Shown piece by piece: positions 26,755-36,430 of a DNA stretch of 64,000 nucleotides. Position 1 is the stretch's first letter. Each line of letters begins with the position of its first letter. A model generated the notes under the pieces. That model saw only the letters and a program-made list of their open reading frames with translations, had not been told where the DNA came from and did no database searches. Source of the stretch: Mucilaginibacter hurinus (GTDB taxonomy: Bacteria > Bacteroidota > Bacteroidia > Sphingobacteriales > Sphingobacteriaceae); assembly GCF_003324525.1 (NCBI RefSeq), contig NZ_QGDC01000007.1, forward strand, positions 124,001-188,000. The letters are read 5' to 3'. The position numbers and the translations under genes were made by a program.

Positions 26755-26795
26755 TGTTGTGATTTCACTGATTTTGTTGTGAATATCACTGATTT
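26755..26795. repeat. Two-unit tandem repeat in the ilvN-ilvC gap
   Basis: TGTTGTGATTTCACTGATTT is repeated as TGTTGTGAATATCACTGATTT. It lies 15 bases upstream of the ilvC start on the minus strand. Each unit contains an imperfect dyad GTGAnnTCAC, so it could be a double operator. Confidence 0.5.
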
Positions 26796-26898
26796 TATTG
26801 TTCTTGTTTTAGATTACTATTTGTTTGTAATTACCTATTGGTGATTAACAGATTTTGCGCTGATGAATTTCAATGCTGTAAATGCTGGTTCAGACAAC

Positions 26899-27504
26899 TT
26901 ACATCGTAAATACCTTCTGCCCCTTATTCAGATATTCATTCTCAATAACATCTTCGCCCGGTTCAAGCCTTTCAAACTCACGCAGCTTTGAATTAAAGCC
27001 CTCGCTGTTTTTAATAATTGCTACCCTGGCACTACGTACAAACTCTATCAGTCCGTATGGCTGTAATATTTTTATAAGCGCGTCAGTCTCTTCCCGGTGA
27101 CCCGTGGTTTCAAACACCGTGTAGTCTTTACGTATTACAACAGCGCGGGCGCCGTTTTCACGTAATAAACGTTCTACGCTCACCTGCTCAGCAATAACAT
27201 CCGTTGATACTTTGTATAATGCCATTTCCTGCCAGATGATATCGGCGTTGGTGTGGTAATATACTTTAAGCACCTCCACCTGTTTTTCAATCTGGCGGCA
27301 CAGCTTACGTACGGTATCTTCCGTTTCGTTTATCAATATGTTAAACCGGTGTATACTGTCAATTTCTGATGGTGATACATTCAGGCTATCTATATTTATT
27401 TTGCGGCGTGTAAATATAATGGCTATACGGCTTAATAAACCAATCTGGTTTTCGGTATATACTGTTATGTTAAACTCCGGTTTTTCTATTGTTTCAGTAC
27501 TCAT
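26899..27504 (-). CDS. ilvN: Acetolactate synthase small (regulatory) subunit
   Basis: 201 residues, with an N-terminal ACT domain (FNITVYTENQIGLLSRIAIIFTRR, with INIDSLNVSPSE) and a second ferredoxin-like domain to about 170 (ALYKVSTDVIAEQVSVERLL... FVRSARVAIIKNSEGFN). It binds the IlvB catalytic subunit and confers valine feedback sensitivity. Length is greater than the E. coli IlvN but typical for IlvH-type proteins. 107 bp downstream of ilvB across palindrome copy D. Confidence 0.94.
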   Translation of the reverse strand: MSTETIEKPEFNITVYTENQIGLLSRIAIIFTRRKINIDSLNVSPSEIDSIHRFNILINETEDTVRKLCRQIEKQVEVLKVYYHTNADIIWQEMALYKVSTDVIAEQVSVERLLRENGARAVVIRKDYTVFETTGHREETDALIKILQPYGLIEFVRSARVAIIKNSEGFNSKLREFERLEPGEDVIENEYLNKGQKVFTM

Positions 27505-27522
27505 GACTGTAAATTTTTATTA

Positions 27523-27602
27523 TGTCATTGCGAGCGGTAGCGGGGCAATCTGGTTGGTGATTAGCACCTTCGGGATTGCTTCGTCGTGCCTCTTCGCAAT
27601 AC
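27523..27602. repeat. Palindromic intergenic repeat, copy D (variant)
   Basis: Left arm ATGTCATTGCGAGCGGTAG... and right arm ending CCTCTTCGCAAT show the same ends as copies A-C but a diverged inner part (GCGGGGCAATC versus GATTGCTTCGTCG). It fills the ilvB-ilvN gap. Confidence 0.75.
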
Positions 27603-27611
27603 AGTATGTTT

Positions 27612-29348
27612 TTATTTCAACCTTATCTCAGCAACGCTACAACCTTGCGGCACCATCGGGAACACGTTGTTCTCTTTAGTTACAATTACTTCAAGCAGGT
27701 ACGAGCCATTGTGGGCCAGCATCTCCTGTAAAGCACCCTGCAGATTGCTTCGGTTATCAACCGATTGGCCGGCAATGCCATATGAATCTGCGAGTTTTAC
27801 AAAATCAGGGCTTTGTATATCTACAAATGAATAGCGGCGCTCGTTAAATAATTCCTGCCACTGGCGAACCATCCCCAGGAAACGATTATTTAATATAATT
27901 ATCTTTACGTTGACACCTGTTTGCATTATAGTGCCCAGTTCCTGCAGGGTCATCTGGAACCCGCCGTCACCAATAATGGCGACAACTTCGCGTTCCTGTG
28001 CGCCAAATTTAGCACCGATAGCTGCCGGTAAAGCAAACCCCATAGTGCCCAAGCCACCGCTGGTAACATTGCTACGCGTTTTATTCAGGTTAGCATAACG
28101 GCAGGCCACCATCTGGTGCTGGCCTACGTCACTTACAATTACAGCATCGCCGTTGGTTAACTCATTCAGGAGCTTGATCACCTCGCCCATGGTCATTTCA
28201 GGGGTAGTTGGATTAAGTTCGTTATGTATAACAGCGTCCACCTCCTGTTTGGTGTAGTCGTTAAACCGGCTTACCCAATCCGTATGCTTTGCCTCATTTA
28301 TTAATGCGGTAAGCATCGGTAACGTCTCTTTGCAATCGCCCCAAACCGGTACGGTTGTCTTTACGTTCTTATCAATCTCAGCCGGATCAATATCCAAATG
28401 GATCACTTTTGCCTGTTTGGCATATTTATCTAAACGGCCGGTTACCCTATCGTCAAAACGCATACCGATAGCGATGAGTACGTCGCACTCGTTGGTTAAA
28501 ACATTCGGGCCGTAATTACCATGCATGCCAAGCATACCCACGTTAAGCGGATGGTTGGTAGGAATTGCACCTGCGCCTAAAATGGTCCAGGCTGCAGGTA
28601 TGCCACTCTTTTCAATAAATGCTTTAAATTCCTGCTCGGCGCTGCCTAAAATTACGCCTTGTCCCCAAAGAACAAATGGCCTTTTTGCCTGGTTGATCAG
28701 CTCAGCAGCTTGCTCAATATACTGCTTACGCACAATAGGCTTTGGCCTGTAACTGCGTATGTGGTTGCAAGGTGTATATGCAGGGCAATCAAACTTTTGT
28801 ATTTGCGCGTTTTTGGTAATGTCTATTAAAACCGGTCCCGGCCTGCCGCTGCGGGCAATATAAAATGCCTTGGCAATAACTTCCGGAATTTCGTTAGCAT
28901 CTGTTACCTGGTAATTCCACTTGGTAACAGGTGTGGTAATGTTAATTACATCTGTTTCCTGGAAAGCATCAGTACCTAAAAGGTGTGCGAAAACCTGCCC
29001 GGTAATACATACCAACGGTGTGCTATCTATCTGGGCATCGGCCAAACCCGTTACCAGGTTAGTTGCACCCGGACCGCTGGTAGCAAACACCACGCCCACT
29101 TTACCTGATGTACGCGCGTAACCCTGACCCGCATGTATGCCACCTTGTTCATGCCGTACCAGTACGTGATTCAGTTTATCATTGTAATCATATAATGCAT
29201 CATAGATAGGCATTATAGCCCCACCCGGATAGCCAAAAATGGTATCAGTACCTTCGGCAATAAGTGCATCTAATAAGGCTACCGACCCTGAAACTTCTTT
29301 GGTTTCAGTTTTAGCCGGTACTGTTAATGTTTCTTGTGCAACTTCCAT
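27612..29348 (-). CDS. ilvB: Acetolactate synthase large (catalytic) subunit
   Basis: 578 residues. Thiamine-diphosphate enzyme making 2-acetolactate or 2-aceto-2-hydroxybutyrate. Three domains: PYR (ALLDALIAEGTDTIFGYPGGAIMPIYDAL, with the catalytic Glu in VRHEQGGIHAGQGYAR), a central FAD/Rossmann domain (PFVLWGQGVILG...), and PP with the ThDP motif GDGGFQMTLQELGT...NN. Starts at ATG 29348; a G-rich palindrome immediately precedes the start. With ilvN it makes the valine-regulated holoenzyme. Confidence 0.97.
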   Translation of the reverse strand: MEVAQETLTVPAKTETKEVSGSVALLDALIAEGTDTIFGYPGGAIMPIYDALYDYNDKLNHVLVRHEQGGIHAGQGYARTSGKVGVVFATSGPGATNLVTGLADAQIDSTPLVCITGQVFAHLLGTDAFQETDVINITTPVTKWNYQVTDANEIPEVIAKAFYIARSGRPGPVLIDITKNAQIQKFDCPAYTPCNHIRSYRPKPIVRKQYIEQAAELINQAKRPFVLWGQGVILGSAEQEFKAFIEKSGIPAAWTILGAGAIPTNHPLNVGMLGMHGNYGPNVLTNECDVLIAIGMRFDDRVTGRLDKYAKQAKVIHLDIDPAEIDKNVKTTVPVWGDCKETLPMLTALINEAKHTDWVSRFNDYTKQEVDAVIHNELNPTTPEMTMGEVIKLLNELTNGDAVIVSDVGQHQMVACRYANLNKTRSNVTSGGLGTMGFALPAAIGAKFGAQEREVVAIIGDGGFQMTLQELGTIMQTGVNVKIIILNNRFLGMVRQWQELFNERRYSFVDIQSPDFVKLADSYGIAGQSVDNRSNLQGALQEMLAHNGSYLLEVIVTKENNVFPMVPQGCSVAEIRLK

Positions 29349-29380
29349 ATTAACCCCCAGCCCCCTAAGGGGAACTTTTT
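29349..29380. repeat. G-rich short palindrome upstream of ilvB
   Basis: On the minus strand AGTTCCCCTTAGGGGGC, then TGGGGGTTAAT and the ilvB ATG. This matches the arrangement before hemB on the plus strand, suggesting one repeat family whose end lies next to start codons. Confidence 0.55.
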
Positions 29381-29427
29381 AAGTGTTATATTCTTGTTAT
29401 CTTACTATCTTTCTCATTTGACTTTCA

Positions 29428-29457
29428 ACTCCTGTTCCCCATTCAGGGGCCATGGAG
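29428..29457. repeat. G-rich short palindrome abutting the ilvD stop codon
   Basis: CCCCATTCAGGGG followed by CCATGGAG directly next to the ilvD stop (29458-29460). A diverged member of the same short palindrome family. Confidence 0.45.
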
Positions 29458-31164
29458 TTACTCATCCGTTACGCAACCTTCAGCGGCTGTAGTAACTGTT
29501 TTGGCGTACCTGTATAGTAAGCCTTTGCTTACTTTAAGCGCCGGCTTTTGCCACGCTGCTTTACGGGCGGCAATCTCCTCGTCAGACACTTTCAGGGTCA
29601 TGGTGCGTTTTATCGCATCAATCTCAATCCTGTCTTCATCTTTAACAAAAGCTATTAAGCCGCCATCATACGCCTCGGGGGTGATATGGCCTACCACAAA
29701 TCCATGTGTGCCACCTGAAAATCGGCCATCGGTTATCAATGCTACCGAACTGCCCAGCCCCGCGCCAAAAATGGCCGATGTAGGTTTAAGCATCTCAGGC
29801 ATACCCGGCGCGCCTTTTGGGCCCACGTTGCGGATAACTACCACATCACCGGCTTTGACTCGGCCGGTTGTAATGCCGTTTATCAGTTCAAACTCGCCAT
29901 CAAACACACGTGCAGGGCCTTCAAAGCGCTCACCCTCTTTACCGCTTATTTTGGCAACGCTGCCGCCTTCGGCAAGGTTTCCATATATTATCTGCAAGTG
30001 CCCGGTTGCCTTAATCGGGTTTTCGGCAGGGAAGATTACTTTTTGCGTTTCAAAGTTAATTTCAGCTACGTCGGCCAGGTTTTCAGCAAGGGTTTTACCT
30101 GTAACGGTTAGGCAATCCCCATGCAACCATCCTTTATTAAGCAGGTATTTCATTACTGCCGGGATGCCGCCTACCTTATGCAAGTCTTCCATCATATACT
30201 TACCACTCGGTTTCATATCTGCCAGCACTGGTATACGGTTGCTAATTGTTTGGAAATCATCCTGCGTAAGTTTTACGCCTACGCTTTTTGCCATAGCAAT
30301 AAGGTGCAGCACTGCATTGGTGGAGCCGCCTATTACCATGATGGTGATAATAGCGTTCTCAAACGCCTCACGCGTCATGATATCCGATGGCTTTATATCC
30401 CGTTCCAATAATATTTTTATAGCCTTACCAGCTGCAAGGCATTCGGCTTTTTTCTCATCACTTAACGCAGGGTTTGATGATGAGTAAGGCAGGCTCATAC
30501 CCAAAGCCTCAATAGCCGCTGCCATGGTGTTGGCTGTGTAAACACCACCACATGCTCCGGCGCTGGGACAGGCATTTTTTATGATGCCTGTGAAATCTTC
30601 AGGGCTGATTGTGCCGGCCATTTTTCTGCCAAGCGCTTCAAAAGCCGATACAATGTTCAGGTCTTCGCCTTTCCAATGGCCGGGTTTAATCGTACCGCCG
30701 TATACCATAATTGACGGGCGATTCAATCTGCCCATCGCCATAATAGATCCGGGCATGTTTTTATCACAACCCGGCAATGCGATAACCGCATCATAGTACT
30801 GCGCGCCGCAAACAGCTTCAATTGAGTCGGCTATTATATCACGGCTAACTAATGAGTAGCGCATTCCTTCGGTACCGTTGCTCATACCGTCACTTACGCC
30901 AATGGTATGAAATATCAATCCAACTAAGTCCTCGTTCCATGTACCCTCTTTAACCAACTTAGCCAGATCATTCAGGTGCATGTTACATGTATTGCCGTCA
31001 TAACCCATACTTGCAATACCTACCTGGGCTTTTTTCATATCCTCATCGGATAAGCCAATGCCGTAAAGCATGGCTTGCGCTGCCGGCTGGGTTGGATCCT
31101 GGGTAAGAGTTTTGCTGTATTTGTTCAGCTCAATAGCTTGCGTAGTATCGTTAGTAGAACTCAT
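29458..31164 (-). CDS. ilvD: Dihydroxy-acid dehydratase
   Basis: 568 residues. Iron-sulfur enzyme dehydrating dihydroxyisovalerate/dihydroxymethylvalerate to the 2-oxo acids. The three cluster cysteines lie in [25 protein letters not shown] and [32 protein letters not shown] and the C-terminal [16 protein letters not shown] (with the catalytic-region Ser) are conserved. It is the first gene of the ilv/leu run; the 346-bp upstream gap lacks another gene and carries the atpC terminator. Confidence 0.97.
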   Translation of the reverse strand: MSSTNDTTQAIELNKYSKTLTQDPTQPAAQAMLYGIGLSDEDMKKAQVGIASMGYDGNTCNMHLNDLAKLVKEGTWNEDLVGLIFHTIGVSDGMSNGTEGMRYSLVSRDIIADSIEAVCGAQYYDAVIALPGCDKNMPGSIMAMGRLNRPSIMVYGGTIKPGHWKGEDLNIVSAFEALGRKMAGTISPEDFTGIIKNACPSAGACGGVYTANTMAAAIEALGMSLPYSSSNPALSDEKKAECLAAGKAIKILLERDIKPSDIMTREAFENAIITIMVIGGSTNAVLHLIAMAKSVGVKLTQDDFQTISNRIPVLADMKPSGKYMMEDLHKVGGIPAVMKYLLNKGWLHGDCLTVTGKTLAENLADVAEINFETQKVIFPAENPIKATGHLQIIYGNLAEGGSVAKISGKEGERFEGPARVFDGEFELINGITTGRVKAGDVVVIRNVGPKGAPGMPEMLKPTSAIFGAGLGSSVALITDGRFSGGTHGFVVGHITPEAYDGGLIAFVKDEDRIEIDAIKRTMTLKVSDEEIAARKAAWQKPALKVSKGLLYRYAKTVTTAAEGCVTDE

Positions 31165-31454
31165 TAATATTTTACTTAAATTATATATGGCTATCGTGGT
31201 TATAATTCGATAATGTCAATATAGAGAGATTGATTTTTTCACACAAGAGTCTTTATTATTTTTTTAATAAAGTATTAAATTCTATTAAATTGAAATAAAT
31301 CGATATATAGTTCTATAAAGTTGAGTAAATATAAAATTAAAACTTTACTGCTGTATACCAAAGTTCAAATCGGTATTCAGTTTCAATTCTATGCACGCAT
31401 AGTACCAGGCTGGTTTTTCTGCGTAAAATGTTTGAGTAGGCAAAAAAAGTAGTC
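31165..31454. other. AT-rich upstream region of ilvD without a gene
   Basis: No open frame of note. On the minus strand TATATTTA (about 31326-31333) resembles a -7 box. A dyad TATCG-N11-CGATA is visible around 31192-31213. Very short frames (a GTG-initiated KKSISLY; a TTG-initiated peptide ending HDSHI) exist, but they are not rich in branched-chain residues, so a leader-peptide attenuator is not supported. Confidence 0.4.
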
Positions 31455-31487
31455 AAAAAAAAGCGTCCCGGTAATTTACCGGGACGC
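31455..31487 (-). terminator. Terminator of the atpD-atpC operon
   Basis: GCGTCCCGGTAA-T-TTACCGGGACGC, a 12-bp perfect stem followed on the minus strand by eight T residues. Confidence 0.93.
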
Positions 31488-31510
31488 CATAAAATAGCTT
31501 CTTAACTGTA

Positions 31511-31759
31511 TTAGTTTGAGATACCTTCGGCCAAAACAGTAACCTTGTTATTTGATGCCTCAACTACGCCGCCTTTAATAAAAAAGGTTTCTTCTTTAGC
31601 AGCACCGCCGCGTATGGTAAGTTTACCATCCTGCAGCGTTGAAATAATAGGCGCGTGGTTATTTAATATCTCAAAAAAGCCCAATGTGCCCGGCAGAGTA
31701 ACCGAGGTTGCCTCGCCTTCATAAACTTTTTTATCAGGTGTAAGAATTTCTAAAGTCAT
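31511..31759 (-). CDS. atpC: F-type ATP synthase epsilon subunit (short form)
   Basis: 82 residues from ATG 31759 (MTLEILTPDKKVYEGEATSV); the open frame extends upstream only through a repeat hairpin. The N-terminal ten-stranded beta-sandwich is recognisable (LPGTLGFFEILNNHAPIIS, LTIRGGAAKEETFFIKGGVVE). The C-terminal two-helix domain of about 50 residues is absent: the protein ends VTVLAEGISN. In other bacteria that domain inhibits ATP hydrolysis, so this subunit probably serves only assembly and coupling. Pairs with atpD; the other ATP synthase genes are elsewhere, as is common in this phylum. Confidence 0.93.
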   Translation of the reverse strand: MTLEILTPDKKVYEGEATSVTLPGTLGFFEILNNHAPIISTLQDGKLTIRGGAAKEETFFIKGGVVEASNNKVTVLAEGISN

Positions 31760-31767
31760 TTGTTGTG

Positions 31768-31876
31768 TTGTAAGTTGTGTGTTGTAAGCTGCAGGTGGCG
31801 TCTTACAATTATAACTCGTATATTCAGTTGTGTTACGAGTTATAGGCTTACAACCCACAACTCATAACTTACAACT
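31768..31876. repeat. Two-tier palindrome between atpD and atpC
   Basis: Inner perfect 11-bp stem TATAACTCGTA (31810-31820) / TACGAGTTATA (31834-31844). Outer imperfect arms GTTGTAAGTTGTGTGTTGT (from 31768) and CAACCCACAACTCATAACT (to 31876). It fills the gap; related in composition to the repeat beside leuA. Confidence 0.75.
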
Positions 31877-31879
31877 TAT

Positions 31880-33736
<1,857 letters not shown>

Positions 33737-34618
33737 ATGAATAAATTTTTCGGAACAGGGGTTGCTATGGTCACTCCGTTTCATGTGGATGGACAGGTTG
33801 ATTACGACGGTTTAAAGGTACTGGTGGAGCATCTGATAAATGGGGGAGTAGAATACCTTGTTGTATTAGGTACTACCGGCGAAAGCGCCACCTTAAGCAG
33901 GGAAGAGAAGAAAAAGATATTTAAGTTAGTTGCCGAAGTAACCGATGGCCGTGTGCCGCTGGTTGCCGGTATAGGCGGTAATAACACCTATGATATAGTT
34001 GACCAGGTAGAGAACTTTAACGCTGATGGCTACGACGCCATCTTATCTGCCAGCCCATATTACAATAAGCCTACCCAGGAGGGGATTTACCAGCACTACG
34101 CGGCAATTGCTAAGGTAGCCAGGTTGCCATTGATATTGTATAACGTACCGGGCCGTACGGCAAGTAACGTTAGCGCCGAAACTACATTAAGACTAGCGGA
34201 TGATTTTAAAAACATTATCGGTGTTAAAGAAGCTTCCGGGAATTTTGATCAGATAAACCAGATATTGCGGGATAAGCCCGAAAATTTCCTGCTTATTTCC
34301 GGCGATGATCCTATTACCTTCCCCATGATTGCATTGGGCGCGGCAGGTGTTATATCTGTTATCGGGAACGCACTGCCCCGGCAATTCTCAGATATGATAC
34401 GCCTTTGCTTACAGGGTGATTTTAAAGCAGCGCAAAAAGGACATTTTAACCTGATTAATTTTACGCGCCTGATGTTTGCAGAGGGTAATCCGGCAGGTGT
34501 TAAAACAGCGTTAAAACAGTTAGGCATCTGCGGTGATAGTGTACGTTTGCCGCTAGTGCAGGTAAGCAGTAGTACTGCCGCCCTTATCTCTGCTGAACTA
34601 CAAAAGATACAAGCATAA
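33737..34618 (+). CDS. dapA: 4-hydroxy-tetrahydrodipicolinate synthase
   Basis: 293 residues. Condenses pyruvate with aspartate semialdehyde, the first step to meso-diaminopimelate and lysine. Start MNKFFGTGVAMVTPFHVDG; GTTGESATLSREEK (Thr-Thr motif), the catalytic tyrosine in LPLILYNVPGRTASN, the Schiff-base lysine in NIIGVKEASGNFDQI and GDDPITFPMIALGAAGVISV near 190-210. meso-DAP is the substrate of MurE, encoded in the nearby dcw cluster. Standalone gene with a strong terminator two bases after its stop. Confidence 0.97.
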   Translation: MNKFFGTGVAMVTPFHVDGQVDYDGLKVLVEHLINGGVEYLVVLGTTGESATLSREEKKKIFKLVAEVTDGRVPLVAGIGGNNTYDIVDQVENFNADGYDAILSASPYYNKPTQEGIYQHYAAIAKVARLPLILYNVPGRTASNVSAETTLRLADDFKNIIGVKEASGNFDQINQILRDKPENFLLISGDDPITFPMIALGAAGVISVIGNALPRQFSDMIRLCLQGDFKAAQKGHFNLINFTRLMFAEGNPAGVKTALKQLGICGDSVRLPLVQVSSSTAALISAELQKIQA

Positions 34619-34620
34619 AA

Positions 34621-34645
34621 AAACCGGATTAGTATAATCCGGTTT
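34621..34645. terminator. Bidirectional terminator after dapA
   Basis: AAACCGGATTA-GTA-TAATCCGGTTT: perfect 11-bp stem with A-rich and T-rich flanks. Serves dapA on the plus strand and possibly the H1-like gene on the minus strand. Confidence 0.9.
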
Positions 34646-34685
34646 CTGATAACTTTTTTGAGGTCAGTTGTTAAATGTCTTTCAG

Positions 34686-34865
34686 TTAAGCACCTTTGTT
34701 CTTCGTATCCTGTACTTCCAGGCGAATGGTTTGTGCTAAATTTTTAAGATCTTGTAAACCTTTACGTAAACGTGTTCCAGCGGCACTGTTGCCTTTACTG
34801 TAGAATTTGTCGGCATCCGCTTCTAACGATGCAACAAGCTCCTTAACTTCATTAAATTTTTTCAT
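34686..34865 (-). CDS. Histone H1-like small basic protein
   Basis: 59 residues, starting MKKFNEVKELVASLEADADK and continuing FYSKGNSAAGTRLRKGLQDL, then KNLAQTIRLEVQDTKNKGA. It is lysine-rich, all-helical and matches the Bacteroidota histone H1/Hc1-like small proteins (SAAGTRxRKGLQ is the recognisable core). Expected to bind DNA non-specifically and compact the nucleoid. An AAGGAG lies about ten bases upstream of the ATG, a strong Shine-Dalgarno in a genome where these are uncommon, hinting at abundant synthesis. Between dapA (convergent) and the alpha-oxoamine synthase gene. Confidence 0.9.
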   Translation of the reverse strand: MKKFNEVKELVASLEADADKFYSKGNSAAGTRLRKGLQDLKNLAQTIRLEVQDTKNKGA

Positions 34866-35079
34866 TTTAGGTTACTCCTTGTTTTAAATAATTGAGTTTA
34901 ATTGTTTTACTGAAAGCTAATCTAAAATTGTTTTTAATTAAAAGCAATATCCAGACTATAAAAAAAGCCCTTTACCCAAGGTTTTTTTCCACATTTTCAG
35001 CCATTTAGGCATAATAAGCAACTTTTTAATCTATTACGGAATTGCCGCTATGTAAGTTGCGCTGATTTTTAGCTTTATT

Positions 35080-36318
35080 TCAGGCAACTTCCCTTTCCTT
35101 GTAAGCGCCTGATTTAAGTTTTTCGGCCATTTCGCTATAGGCATCCAATGTACGTTGCACGTCTTCCATGCTGTGCGTGGCGGTGGGTATCAAACGTAGT
35201 ACGATCAGTCCTTTTGGTATAACCGGATATATCACTATCGAACAAAATATTCCGTAGTTTTCTCTCAGGTCGCGCGTAAGCGCGGTAGCCTCAAACAGGT
35301 CGCCTTTTAAAAACACTGGGGTAACCATGGTGTTGGTATTACCAATGTCAAATCCGCGCTCTTTTAAACCTTTTTGCAATGTAAGCGCTACGTCCCAAAG
35401 CTTTTCACGCAATTCCGGCTTCGATTTTAATAATTCAAAACGTTTACGCAGCCCTACAACCATTGGCATAGGCAGTGCTTTAGCAAACGTTTGTGAACGC
35501 ATATTGTAGCGCATAAAGTCTATAATCGTTTTATCAGATGCTACAAAAGCGCCAATGCCCGCCATTGATTTTGCGAAGGTGCCAAAATAAACGTCTACCC
35601 CATCAATGCAGTCCTGCTCTTCATGCGTGCCGGCGCCGGTTTTGCCCATGGTTCCTAACCCGTGCGCGTCGTCAACCAACAGGCGAAATGTGAATTTTTC
35701 TTTCAGCTTAACTATCTCTTTCAGCTTTCCCTGTGCACCAGTCATCCCAAAAACGCCTTCGGTAATTACCAGTATAGCTCCGCCGGTTTGCTCAACCAGT
35801 TTAGTGGCGCGTTCCAGTTGTTTCTCGCAACTCTCCATGTCGTTGTGCTGGTAAACAAACCTTTTGCCCATATGCAGCCGTACACCGTCTATAATACATG
35901 CGTGCGATTCGGCATCATACACAATCACATCGTTACGATCAACCAGTGTATCAATTATGGATACCATGCCCTGGTAACCATAGTTTAGCAAAAAGGCCGA
36001 TTCCTTGCCTACAAATTCGGCCAGTTCATTCTCCAGCTCTTCGTGCTGGCGCGTATTGCCCGACATCATCCTTGCGCCCATAGGGTAGGCCATACCATAA
36101 TCCGCTGCAGCTTTTGCATCAGCTTCCCTTACTTCAGGGTGATTGGCCAGACCAAGGTAGTTGTTCAGGCTCCAAACAATATGTTCTTTACCGTTAAACT
36201 GCATGTGCGACGCTATCTCGCCTTCCAGTTTTGGAAAGGAAAAGTAGCCGTGCGACCATTTTTGATGCTGCCCGATAGGGCCGCCCATATTTTTATTTAT
36301 TTTATCAAACAGATCCAA
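35080..36318 (-). CDS. PLP-dependent alpha-oxoamine synthase family enzyme (AONS/KBL/SPT-like)
   Basis: 412 residues. The PLP lysine is Lys250 in YFGTFAKSMAGIGAF; the PLP aspartate and histidine lie in LLVDDAHGLGTMG (Asp216-217, His219), and SHACIIDGVRL contains the ring-stacking histidine His139. NYLGLANHPEV and SGNTRQHEELENELAEF are family landmarks. Members condense an amino acid with an acyl-CoA: 8-amino-7-oxononanoate synthase, glycine C-acetyltransferase or serine palmitoyltransferase. Sphingobacteria make sphingolipids, so a serine palmitoyltransferase-like role is possible, but the specificity is not decided by sequence. No biotin or threonine-degradation genes adjoin it. Confidence 0.82.
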   Translation of the reverse strand: MDLFDKINKNMGGPIGQHQKWSHGYFSFPKLEGEIASHMQFNGKEHIVWSLNNYLGLANHPEVREADAKAAADYGMAYPMGARMMSGNTRQHEELENELAEFVGKESAFLLNYGYQGMVSIIDTLVDRNDVIVYDAESHACIIDGVRLHMGKRFVYQHNDMESCEKQLERATKLVEQTGGAILVITEGVFGMTGAQGKLKEIVKLKEKFTFRLLVDDAHGLGTMGKTGAGTHEEQDCIDGVDVYFGTFAKSMAGIGAFVASDKTIIDFMRYNMRSQTFAKALPMPMVVGLRKRFELLKSKPELREKLWDVALTLQKGLKERGFDIGNTNTMVTPVFLKGDLFEATALTRDLRENYGIFCSIVIYPVIPKGLIVLRLIPTATHSMEDVQRTLDAYSEMAEKLKSGAYKEREVA

Positions 36319-36382
36319 AGTAATTATATAAATAGTATTAAAAATTTTGCAAATATAACTGTTTCATCATGAATGGTAAATG

Positions 36383-36412
36383 AAAAAGCCTTTGTAATTA
36401 CAAAGGCTTTTT
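36383..36412. terminator. Terminator after ftsZ
   Basis: AAAAAGCCTTTGTAA-TTACAAAGGCTTTTT, a perfect 15-bp palindrome just past the ftsZ stop and before the oxoamine synthase gene. It ends the dcw transcript. Confidence 0.92.
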
Positions 36413-36430
36413 AGTATTGTTTTGTGTCGA

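Noticed and set aside
18357..27602. CRISPR array or insertion sequence
   Set aside because: The repeats are not regularly spaced, are separated by genes, form inverted pairs, and no transposase or cas gene is nearby.
31165..31454. Leader-peptide attenuator before ilvD
   Set aside because: The only short frames lack runs of Ile, Leu or Val codons and no attenuator hairpin pair follows; the one strong hairpin belongs to atpC.
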